Assembly (NCBI RefSeq): GCF_008629685.1 | Contig: NZ_VWSF01000015.1 | Coordinates: 1 to 64,000, forward strand | Length of the DNA stretch: 64,000 nt | Direction of reading: 5' to 3' | DNA from: Adhaeribacter rhizoryzae | GTDB taxonomy: Bacteria; Bacteroidota; Bacteroidia; Cytophagales; Hymenobacteraceae | Position numbers and translations under genes: made by a program | In this document: positions 56,837 through 64,000 of the stretch, piece by piece | Layout of the letters: every line of letters starts with the position of its first letter | Position numbering within the stretch: position 1 is the first letter of the stretch | The notes under the pieces: generated by a model | Told to the model about the DNA's origin: nothing | The model's input: the letters and a program-made list of their open reading frames with translations, nothing else | The model's database searches: none

Positions 56837-59434
56837 TTACCGGATAACCGAAATCCGTTTAGTAGCAATACCCTTATCAGTCTGGAGTTTGAGCAGGTAA
56901 ATACCCTCAGCAATGTTACCCAAAGGCACTTCTACGGTTAATGCTTTATTGGCCTGAGCTTGCCCCGCAGTAATAGTTCTTACTTTAGCGCCTCTTATAT
57001 CATAAAGGTCCAGGGTATATCTGCCCGCAGTAGCTAGCGTAAAAGCAACGGTTGTTTGGGCTTTAGCCGGATTGGGGTAAACGGTTAAGCCGCTTTCGTT
57101 TATCAGGAAGGTTTCGGTTTCAGTTGGCTTTTTAGCTGAAGCGAGGGCGGTTGTACCCGCTCCAAGTACTTGCACCGAAATAGTAGCCGTCCGGTTAAAA
57201 GCATCAATTACAGTTACGCTGTAAGTACCCGGTGCTAATCCGGTTAAATCTTCGGTAGTAGCGCCGTTGCTCCAGCGGTATTTAAAAGGACCGGTGCCGC
57301 CTACTACCGTTAAATCAATGGAGCCGTTGTTGGTACCGCCAGCCGTTACGTTGGTGTGGGATTCAACTAAGGAAAGTGGCCCATTTTTGCGGCTGACCGT
57401 AATAGTAGTAGTGGTGGTGCAGGCTTTGGCATCGGTAATGATAAGGGTATACACGCCCGGTGCCGCAACAGCTAAGTCTTCGGTGGTGGCGCCGGTATTC
57501 CATTTGTAAGTATAAGGCGCCGTGCCGCCGCTGGGTGTTACATCAATAGCACCCGCCCCCGAAGTAGGTCCCCACATGCCGTACCACGACTCCGCGGGTG
57601 TAACTTTGCTGGTAGCTACCAGATTACAAACCACTGGGGTTGGATTACCTGGGTTAACAATGGTAACCGAGGTAGATAATTTGCGGCCAAAAGCATCCGT
57701 GACAGTAACAGTGTAAGTACCCGCCGCTAAGTTGGTTAAATCTTCCGAAGTAGCGCCGTTGCTCCACAAATATTTGTAAGGGCCGGTGCCGCCCACCACA
57801 CTTAAATCAATGGAACCCATCGGGTCGCCGTTGGAATTCAAGTCAATTTTAGAAGTATGTAAACGCATAGGGTCGTTCTTTTTACCTATTTCTACCGTAC
57901 CTCTAGCGGTACAGCCTCTGGCATCCGTTACCACTACCGTGTACACGCCAGGCGCGAGAACAGGAGCAGGCGCATCTTCGGGTGAATTGCGAAAATTATT
58001 CCAAGTATAGTTGTAAGGAGGGGTACCGCCGGTTACGGTTAAGTCAATGCCACCGCCGCCACCTGGGTATATACCGTACCAGGGTTCGGCTTGAGTAACT
58101 TTACTGGTAAGCGCTAAATTGCAAAGTTGGTTAGGCGGCGCAGTATTAACATTACTAAGTTTTACCGCCCAATAATCAATACTATAGGAGTTTTCTGATT
58201 TATCGCTAACCGCATCAAAAGCACCTCCTCCCGTCTTGCCAGGAGAATCCGACTGGCCACCTATAATTAAGCCCCCATCAGTGGTCTGCTCTATAGATCG
58301 CAATTCTTCATTAAAAATTGCACCTATGGTTTTATCCCAAACCCGGTTACCGGCTACATCTATTTTTACCAGCCAAAAATCGCGGTAATAACAAAAGGTA
58401 CCATTGCAGGGGCCTTTATTACCCTCCGATTTATCAATACCGGCACCCGAAGAAGTTTCGCCGCCCAGTATATAGCCGCCATCCGAAGTCTGGATTACCG
58501 CCTTTAAAGTAGCTCCCATATTTCCTGTAAAAAATTTGTCCCACTCCTTTGTACCGGCGGCATTTAGCTTTAATATATAATAGCCATTCCGGCTATCAGC
58601 CAAAATATAGCCACCATTGGCAGTTTGTTGCGAAAAATAAAAATTTCCTGTTCCGGACAGCGGTTGTACCCATTGGGTAACCCCGGCAGCATTTAATTTA
58701 GTAGCCGAAGTAGGTTCTACTAATATAAACCCGCCATCGGCGGTTTGTTGTAAATTGCTGGCGTAAGTGGGCACCTTTTCCCATACAATGCCGCCCACGG
58801 TATTCAGCTTCAGAATTCTGGGACCGCCAAATAAAATATATCCGCCATCGGGCGTTTGCTCTATTATAGTGCCCGCGTTCTCTATTGTTTTGTCCCATTC
58901 TTTACCGCCGGCGGCATTCAGCTTCACAATCCAGGTTCCCCCAATATTGTCCGTTTTATCTCCACTGGCAGTAGGACCCGCAGTTCCGGCCGCAATAACG
59001 CCACCATCGGCAGTGGCATCAATAGAACGCAATAAATCTAAATCGTTACTTCCTAGCGTTTTATCCCATATTTTAACTCCAGCCGCATTCAGTTTCACAA
59101 TCCAATAATCGGCCACACCCTTCAAATTTTCTGTTTTATCTAGTCCAGCATTAGAACTAGAAGAGCCTCCCAAAACATAGCCACCATCCGGAGTTTGTTT
59201 TGCCATTACAAAATCTTCGCCATCGCTTCCCTGAATGGTATTTTCCCATTGAATAGTTGGTTGCGCCAAGAGGGTATTTAAAGAGGCAAAAATTAATGCA
59301 AAAACAAAAGCTGCTTTTCTTAGAACAGTTAAAGTACCAGCATAAAACTGGCCCCAGGGGTAGCGCAAAATATTAGCACCCGCAGTACCAGGTGCCGGGG
59401 AATAAGCAAGTAATAGCAGTAAATTCTTTTTCAT
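56837..59434 (-). CDS. T9SS-secreted surface protein, paralogue of the downstream protein
   Basis: 865 residues. A hydrophobic stretch (about 36-57, AFVFALIFASLNTLLAQP) serves as the signal; a start nearer to it is possible, because the first 35 residues look atypical. Seven propeller-type repeats (about 60-430) show WDKTLGSNDLDLLRSIDATA and QTSDGGYILGG patterns. Four SprB-type repeats follow (about 445-770) in two alternating sequence classes (PYNYTWNN; PYKYLWSNGATSEDL). The Por sorting domain (about 785-865) includes LTVYPNPAKAQTTVAFTLAT and ends RISVIR. It lacks the MBG array of the paralogue but is otherwise the same plan. Confidence 0.87.
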   Translation of the reverse strand: MKKNLLLLLAYSPAPGTAGANILRYPWGQFYAGTLTVLRKAAFVFALIFASLNTLLAQPTIQWENTIQGSDGEDFVMAKQTPDGGYVLGGSSSSNAGLDKTENLKGVADYWIVKLNAAGVKIWDKTLGSNDLDLLRSIDATADGGVIAAGTAGPTASGDKTDNIGGTWIVKLNAAGGKEWDKTIENAGTIIEQTPDGGYILFGGPRILKLNTVGGIVWEKVPTYASNLQQTADGGFILVEPTSATKLNAAGVTQWVQPLSGTGNFYFSQQTANGGYILADSRNGYYILKLNAAGTKEWDKFFTGNMGATLKAVIQTSDGGYILGGETSSGAGIDKSEGNKGPCNGTFCYYRDFWLVKIDVAGNRVWDKTIGAIFNEELRSIEQTTDGGLIIGGQSDSPGKTGGGAFDAVSDKSENSYSIDYWAVKLSNVNTAPPNQLCNLALTSKVTQAEPWYGIYPGGGGGIDLTVTGGTPPYNYTWNNFRNSPEDAPAPVLAPGVYTVVVTDARGCTARGTVEIGKKNDPMRLHTSKIDLNSNGDPMGSIDLSVVGGTGPYKYLWSNGATSEDLTNLAAGTYTVTVTDAFGRKLSTSVTIVNPGNPTPVVCNLVATSKVTPAESWYGMWGPTSGAGAIDVTPSGGTAPYTYKWNTGATTEDLAVAAPGVYTLIITDAKACTTTTTITVSRKNGPLSLVESHTNVTAGGTNNGSIDLTVVGGTGPFKYRWSNGATTEDLTGLAPGTYSVTVIDAFNRTATISVQVLGAGTTALASAKKPTETETFLINESGLTVYPNPAKAQTTVAFTLATAGRYTLDLYDIRGAKVRTITAGQAQANKALTVEVPLGNIAEGIYLLKLQTDKGIATKRISVIR

Positions 59435-60492
59435 GGGTAATAGTTTTTTGATTTAGTTGTGGTAGAATAATAAAATTGGTAATCGGGTCAGGACTTTAGA
59501 AAAGAAAAGCAGGCGAATGCAACTAAGCGAAAGCGATTGGCAGGTGTTAGACGTTAGAAAAGGAATAAGCCTTAAAAAAAATCAGGAGCAGGAAAACTGT
59601 AAATTTCGCTTTAAACAAACTTAACCATACCGGATAAGGACACCGGAAAAGCTTACAAGTAGATTGGTATAAAATATAATCATAATAAAAATACAGGTAA
59701 CCGATCCAAATATTAAGAGGGCTCCTCCTGCGAGCAACCGTAAGTATTTAATACACTAAACTTTAAGGCAGGCCTTACACGCTGGCTGACAATTTATACC
59801 ACTACCGTAATAAACAACCTAAACTTTTTTATAGCTATTAACCTGAATCATAAGGTAACATACCCTGCTTTTTTCCCTAACTTGGTGTATTTGAGTTGGA
59901 ACACGATTAGCAAGTATAGCTCATAAAAAGCCCAATAAACCTACAAATTCTATAAATATAATAATATTAAATTAAAATATATTACGTTTTCACAACTATT
60001 TATGTTACGATACAATAAAATGCAGCCTAGAGTTAACTGGCAAGTTATTCTTAATAATTGCTAACCCAATTAATAAGCTGGCAGTAAATTTATACCAGTT
60101 GTGCGCCTACCTGCTACCTTTTTAGCGGCGTACGTTTGCATAAAATACTGAGGTGGTTTAGCCTGTTGTAAATTGAATAAAACTGCTGTTTTACTGCAGA
60201 TGCGCCGGCCAGTAGTTTAGCAGCAGCCTTAATATTGCCAATGAGAATACCAAAGGCAAGCAGGCTAAGCGAACAATTCACTACATGCCCTTTTGATTTT
60301 AATTTGTCCCTGATTTCTGTCGGGAGTATTTTTAAAACCCGGGACTAAAGCAACTTCTTTATTAAAAACATAGTAGCAAAAAGCTTATGGTGTGCCTCAT
60401 AAAAATATTGTTCTTTAACCGGCTGGGCTCCATTTGATTTCTGGCCTAAATGCCGGTAATTTGAAAAATAATCCAGCTTTTTTAACCCCAAC
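59435..60492. other. Long intergenic region, 1058 bases
   Basis: No convincing gene. A 77-codon open stretch without a start codon (60344-60114, minus) is the longest coding-like segment and has no recognised motif. Much of the rest is AT-rich with short non-symmetric motifs. It should contain the promoters of the divergent T9SS protein and DUF92 genes. Confidence 0.45.
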
Positions 60493-61206
60493 ATGCTCCT
60501 GCAATACCTATTTGTAATATTTGTACTAACCTTGGGCATGTACGCTAGCGTAAAAAAAGAGAAACTGACCGAGGGTGGTGCACTTACGGGCGGCTTACTG
60601 GGCCTGGCAATATTTCAGGGAGCGGGTTTTACAGGTTTGGCTATGCTGGCCTTATTTTTTGTAGTGGGTACCGGCGCAACCGCCTGGCAGCATACTTACA
60701 AAGCCCGCTTAGGCTTGGCCGAAGAAAACAAAGGCCGGCGCACCGCCGGTCAGGCCTGGGCCAACGCGGGCGTAGCCGCTATACTGGCTTTATGCGCCTG
60801 GCTATTCCCAACCCAAGCCGAAATATTGCGGGTAATGTTGGCGGCTGCTTTTGCTGCGGCCGCCGCCGATACGGTTTCGTCGGAGTTAGGGAATGTGTAC
60901 GGCAAGCGCTTTTACAACATTACAACGCTTAAACCCGATAGCCGTGGCTTAAACGGCGTAATTAGCCTGGAAGGCACTTTGCTGGGATTGCTGGGCAGTA
61001 CACTAATTAGCCTGGTTTACGCGTTCGGCTTTGGCTGGAGCGGGAATATACTTGTCATAATAATTGCCGGCACCCTTGGCAACTTCACCGATTCTGTGTT
61101 GGGCGCTACTTTAGAACGCGGCCACTTGCTTTCTAATAACGGGGTTAATTTCTTAAACACGGCCGCCGGCGCTTTAGCCGCCTGGCTTATTTACCTGATT
61201 GCGTAG
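60493..61206 (+). CDS. DUF92-family integral membrane protein
   Basis: 237 residues with six or seven hydrophobic segments. Conserved family segments are visible: VKKEKLTEGGALTGGLLGLA near the N-terminus, KGRRTAGQAWANAGVAAIL, AADTVSSELGNVYGKRFYN and GNFTDSVLGATLER. DUF92 is related to the plant VTE6 phytyl-phosphate kinase, suggesting CTP-dependent phosphorylation of an isoprenoid alcohol; that role in this bacterium is inference. It stands alone on the plus strand. Confidence 0.88.
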   Translation: MLLQYLFVIFVLTLGMYASVKKEKLTEGGALTGGLLGLAIFQGAGFTGLAMLALFFVVGTGATAWQHTYKARLGLAEENKGRRTAGQAWANAGVAAILALCAWLFPTQAEILRVMLAAAFAAAAADTVSSELGNVYGKRFYNITTLKPDSRGLNGVISLEGTLLGLLGSTLISLVYAFGFGWSGNILVIIIAGTLGNFTDSVLGATLERGHLLSNNGVNFLNTAAGALAAWLIYLIA

Positions 61207-61300
61207 AAGTAAGCCTTTACCTATTTGCATTTTTACAGCGCAAAATAAATAACGGCTATTCCGCAAAATCTTCGTGTAATAAATTATTAGCCTAAGGAGC

Positions 61301-61371
61301 CCACCCTTGTACTTCAGGAGGAACCTATTTAGTTACCTGCCAAATAGTTTCCTCCTGAATGACAGCGTTGG
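61301..61371. repeat. GIY-YIG-type palindrome without gene, copy D
   Basis: CTTCAGGAGGAACCTATTT on the left pairs imperfectly with AAATAGTTTCCTCCTGAATG on the right; ACGCTGTC flanks the core. The outer end matches the copy at 39363, the body matches the GIY-YIG element. Confidence 0.8.
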
Positions 61372-61763
61372 ATTATTTAAAGCTCTTTCTTCGACAGAGC
61401 CGTAATAGCAATAAATATAGCTTTCTTCATTAAATTTTAGATTAAGGTTCCTACAGGTATAGCTACACTAGCGTTGTGATCCCGTTTGGATTCAAACCAA
61501 AAACCTACCAGCATTCCGAAATTTTTCTACTCCAGGAAAAATTATTTAGTGTTCTCACCACCTAAATACCTAAAACTGGGTATTTTTTAAACATAGGTAT
61601 TAATCTATTTTTGAAGATGCGTAAAATTGTACTCAGCCTCCACTTTGTTTTACTTTATTTTGCGGCTATACATGAACCCGCCGTTAAATATTTTAATTAA
61701 TTCGAAACCGTAATGGCAAGGTCAGGTTGGTTTGATTTTAAAATCACATTATAATCGAAAAAA
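61372..61763. other. Intergenic region, 392 bases, before an AT-rich segment
   Basis: Contains the T-arm-like sequence at 61474-61502. GC content falls sharply from about 61620 onward, suggesting a junction with acquired DNA. No gene found. Confidence 0.45.
61474..61502 (-). other. tRNA T-arm-like segment, possible attachment-site relic
   Basis: On the minus strand TTTTGGTTTGAATCCAAACGG then GATCACAA forms a TTTGG/CCAAA stem with a TTTGAAT loop and an acceptor-like tail. The rest of a tRNA cloverleaf is not evident. A tRNA 3' end left by island integration is possible; so is coincidence. Confidence 0.3.
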
Positions 61764-62783
61764 ATGAAGATTAAGTTTTGGAAAGTTGGATGTGGTGATG
61801 CAATCACGATAAATTTTGAAGATATAGATAAAATAAATAGAAATATTTTTATAGATGGTGGATACTTAGGAACCTATTTGCGAACGATAAAACAGAAATT
61901 ACTTGCTATACAATCTAAAAGTCAGTTTGTTGACATATGGATTATTACCCATACGGACAGAGATCATATAGGCGGAGTTGAAGCTTTCTTAAAAGATCCT
62001 ACCTTGCCAAATAAAGAACATTTAGTAAAGGAATACTGGTTTAATTGGAGTACTTATGACTTTATTCCCTACTCAGATAAAATAAGTGTAAACCAAGGAA
62101 TAACTCTTAGAGATTACTTATTCAAGACAGGAAAACTTAAGCAAATAGATATTTCCTCAGATAGTCAACCTATAATCTGGCATAATTTAAAGTTTACAAT
62201 TCTATCTCCTGATTTAGATAGGCTTACAAATAGTAAAATTGCATGGCAGGAAAAGGAATCAGATAAACTATTAGGTGCTGGTCTGAGTGATTATAACAAT
62301 ACAATTGAATCTTTACTGAAGCTGCCTTACGAGGAAGATACGGACGTATGGAACGGAGGGAGTATCGCTTTTCTTTTGGAGCAAAATGAAAAGAAAATAT
62401 TATTTTTAGCTGATAGTTTTCCATCAGTTATTATTGATGCTTTGAGGCAAATAGGGTATTCGGATACGAATAAACTACACGTTGATTATATTAAGCTATC
62501 ACATCATGGAAGCAAACGTAATTTTAATCCTGCCTTATTAGAAATTGTTAATTGCTCTAGATTTATCATACTTGCTAACGGTGTATCTCATAATCTTCCA
62601 AACAAGTGGACCTTAGCTCAGATCATAACCAATCCAAATCGTTCAAACGATAAAATTGAATTTTATTTCAATGATGACAATGATTCACTAAGGAGTATTT
62701 TCGAGGTGGATAATGATAAAGAACAGTACAATTTTACTTGCTATTATAATAGCTCTCCTTACTTATTGATTGATTTGGGTTAA
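61764..62783 (+). CDS. ComEC-like metallo-beta-lactamase-fold hydrolase
   Basis: 339 residues. The zinc motif is H63-x-D65-x-D67-H68 in IITHTDRDHIGG. Further metal-binding segments are NEKKILFLADSFPS and YIKLSHHGSKRNFNP, the latter typical of the ComEC/Rec2 C-terminal MBL group. There is no membrane domain, so this is a soluble stand-alone MBL. Such proteins hydrolyse phosphodiester or nucleotide substrates and recur as effectors in bacterial conflict gene pairs. Low GC relative to neighbours. The next gene starts one base after its stop, implying a coupled pair. Confidence 0.82.
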   Translation: MKIKFWKVGCGDAITINFEDIDKINRNIFIDGGYLGTYLRTIKQKLLAIQSKSQFVDIWIITHTDRDHIGGVEAFLKDPTLPNKEHLVKEYWFNWSTYDFIPYSDKISVNQGITLRDYLFKTGKLKQIDISSDSQPIIWHNLKFTILSPDLDRLTNSKIAWQEKESDKLLGAGLSDYNNTIESLLKLPYEEDTDVWNGGSIAFLLEQNEKKILFLADSFPSVIIDALRQIGYSDTNKLHVDYIKLSHHGSKRNFNPALLEIVNCSRFIILANGVSHNLPNKWTLAQIITNPNRSNDKIEFYFNDDNDSLRSIFEVDNDKEQYNFTCYYNSSPYLLIDLG

Positions 62784-62784
62784 T

Positions 62785-64000
62785 ATGAATAATTTAAAAT
62801 CGTCAGAATTACAACAAAGAATAACTGTTAGAATCCAGTGCAATGGCGAAACTGGTACTGGCGTACTTGCCATGCCTGAAAATGGAGCATATATTTATAT
62901 ACTAACAGCAAAACATGTACTTTTAGGAAAAGACTTTAAAATTCCATTAATAAAAACGGGAATTGTAATTGATAATATATTATCCGGAGCGCATAAGTTT
63001 TTATCATATCAAGTCCAGGAAACAGATGATGTCTTGATATCTGATAGGAATGAAGATGATTTTGCTATTATAGTGATTAATAACAATACCGTCTTTGATA
63101 TGAACACCATAAAGCAGGCTGTTTATATAAATGATGAACACAGCTTATTAGATTGTTCTGTACGAGGTTTCCCCAAATTAATACACAGTAAGGAAAATAG
63201 GTCTTTTAAAGGTAGATTTGAAGAGTTTATACCTGGTAATCCTAAGCATTTTAGAGTTTTATCTACACAACCTTTAGATACTCCTTTTGCAGATGCACAA
63301 GAGAATGTTCAAGGACTTTCAGGAGGTCCTGTTTTTTTTATAAACGAAGACACTAGCCTTTTACTTGGAATAGTTACAGAATACGTACCTATTAATTGTT
63401 TTTTATGTATTCGTATTGGCTATGTTAACACCTTACTTGAACAAAAAAGATATCCTTTATTAGCTATCAAATCATTTCATGAGGAAGAGAAAGGCTCTCA
63501 AGACTTCCACTATAACCCAAATTTAGGTAATCAGCAAAACTTTAAGGAATTAATAGAAGGGCGTTACCGCCAATTTGCTCGACTTTTAGCACATGGATGC
63601 GGAGGAATAAGTAAGAGTTCTTATGCGGTTTCTCAGGATGGCAAAGTATATGGATGGGGAGAAAATGTAAATGTGCAATCAGAAAGTGACATTTCTTATT
63701 GTGCTACTCCAGTAAATATTTCAGATTATGGTTCACTAGTTGGAAAAACTATTCTAAAAGTAGCAAGTGGTCGTAATCATACGCTGGCTGTAGATTTGGA
63801 TGGGAAGGTATATGCTTGGGGAGGAAATTATGGTGAATTACCTATTGAAGTGGAAGGACTTTCCGGAATTAAGGATATTACCGTAGGCGATTCTCATTTT
63901 ATGGCTCTAAAAATAGATGGTATTATTTACGTTCGGGGAAACGGCGGCTATGGTCAATTAGGCAATGGTCATTTTGATTTAGGACATTATCATATCCCAT
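62785..64000 (+). CDS. Trypsin-like serine protease with RCC1-type repeats (C-terminus beyond the window)
   Basis: At least 405 residues from ATG 62785; it continues past the edge. The chymotrypsin-fold protease part (about 1-225) has a complete-looking triad: His44 (ILTAKHVLLG), Asp92 (RNEDDFAIIV) and Ser179 (VQGLSGGPVFF). No signal peptide is present, so it is probably cytoplasmic. From about 275 come RCC1-like beta-propeller repeats: YAVSQDGKVYGWGENV, HTLAVDLDGKVYAWGGNYG and HFMALKIDGIIYVRGNGGYG. Protease plus repeat sensor beside an MBL hydrolase, all AT-rich, resembles trypsin-containing conflict systems. This is a partial gene and the role is inference. Confidence 0.8.
   Translation, partial: MNNLKSSELQQRITVRIQCNGETGTGVLAMPENGAYIYILTAKHVLLGKDFKIPLIKTGIVIDNILSGAHKFLSYQVQETDDVLISDRNEDDFAIIVINNNTVFDMNTIKQAVYINDEHSLLDCSVRGFPKLIHSKENRSFKGRFEEFIPGNPKHFRVLSTQPLDTPFADAQENVQGLSGGPVFFINEDTSLLLGIVTEYVPINCFLCIRIGYVNTLLEQKRYPLLAIKSFHEEEKGSQDFHYNPNLGNQQNFKELIEGRYRQFARLLAHGCGGISKSSYAVSQDGKVYGWGENVNVQSESDISYCATPVNISDYGSLVGKTILKVASGRNHTLAVDLDGKVYAWGGNYGELPIEVEGLSGIKDITVGDSHFMALKIDGIIYVRGNGGYGQLGNGHFDLGHYHIP

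Noticed and set aside
60114-60344. 77-codon open stretch on the minus strand
   Set aside because: No start codon, no motif and no neighbour support; kept only as part of the intergenic description.

Overview
The window reads as a chromosomal segment of a Bacteroidota bacterium, most likely order Cytophagales and close to Hymenobacteraceae. Evidence: a SusC/SusD pair, two large secreted proteins with Por/T9SS C-terminal sorting domains, promoter-like TATCTTTG boxes, a monomeric NADP-isocitrate dehydrogenase, and a tmRNA whose tag reads GESNYAMAA. The genus is inference; no rRNA is present.

Layout. 1-9 kb is low-density and decaying: a four-helix membrane gene split by one in-frame TGA, a five-domain VOC-VOC-cytochrome c-cytochrome c-rhodanese lipoprotein, an ECF sigma factor with a membrane partner, a frameshifted DUF5990 gene, a HAD phosphatase overlapping a kinase-like gene tail to tail, a truncated IS5-type transposase, and ssrA (tmRNA). 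9-29 kb is mostly conserved: dnaX, an M16 peptidase, a GIY-YIG element, an HNH nuclease, isocitrate dehydrogenase, a cytochrome c-aldose dehydrogenase lipoprotein bracketed by two multi-hairpin repeats, a TolC-RND-adaptor efflux operon, a lipoprotein and endonuclease V. 29-37 kb is a molybdenum hydroxylase cluster of the CoxG/S/L/M plus CoxD/E maturation type. 37-48 kb holds tandem SDR genes, a GH63-like hydrolase and SusC/SusD. 48-61 kb holds a DUF5362-like membrane protein, clpB, two paralogous T9SS cargo proteins and a DUF92 membrane protein. From about 61.7 kb an AT-rich, foreign-looking pair begins: a ComEC-like metallo-beta-lactamase-fold hydrolase, then a trypsin-like protease with RCC1-type repeats that runs off the end.

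Most interesting signals. (1) A 100-codon GIY-YIG nuclease gene lies exactly inside about 54-bp inverted arms; its start codon and last codons are part of the arms. The arm core recurs without a gene as compact palindromes at three other intergenic sites, and a related palindrome with a different body occurs at a fourth. This looks like a small autonomous element with MITE-like derivatives. (2) dnaX carries an A10 run just after the ATPase/domain III part; slippage in either direction meets a stop within three codons, predicting a short gamma form. (3) The MBL/trypsin-RCC1 pair has the look of an accessory conflict or stress module. (4) A perfect 34-bp-arm palindrome lies directly beside the GIY-YIG element.
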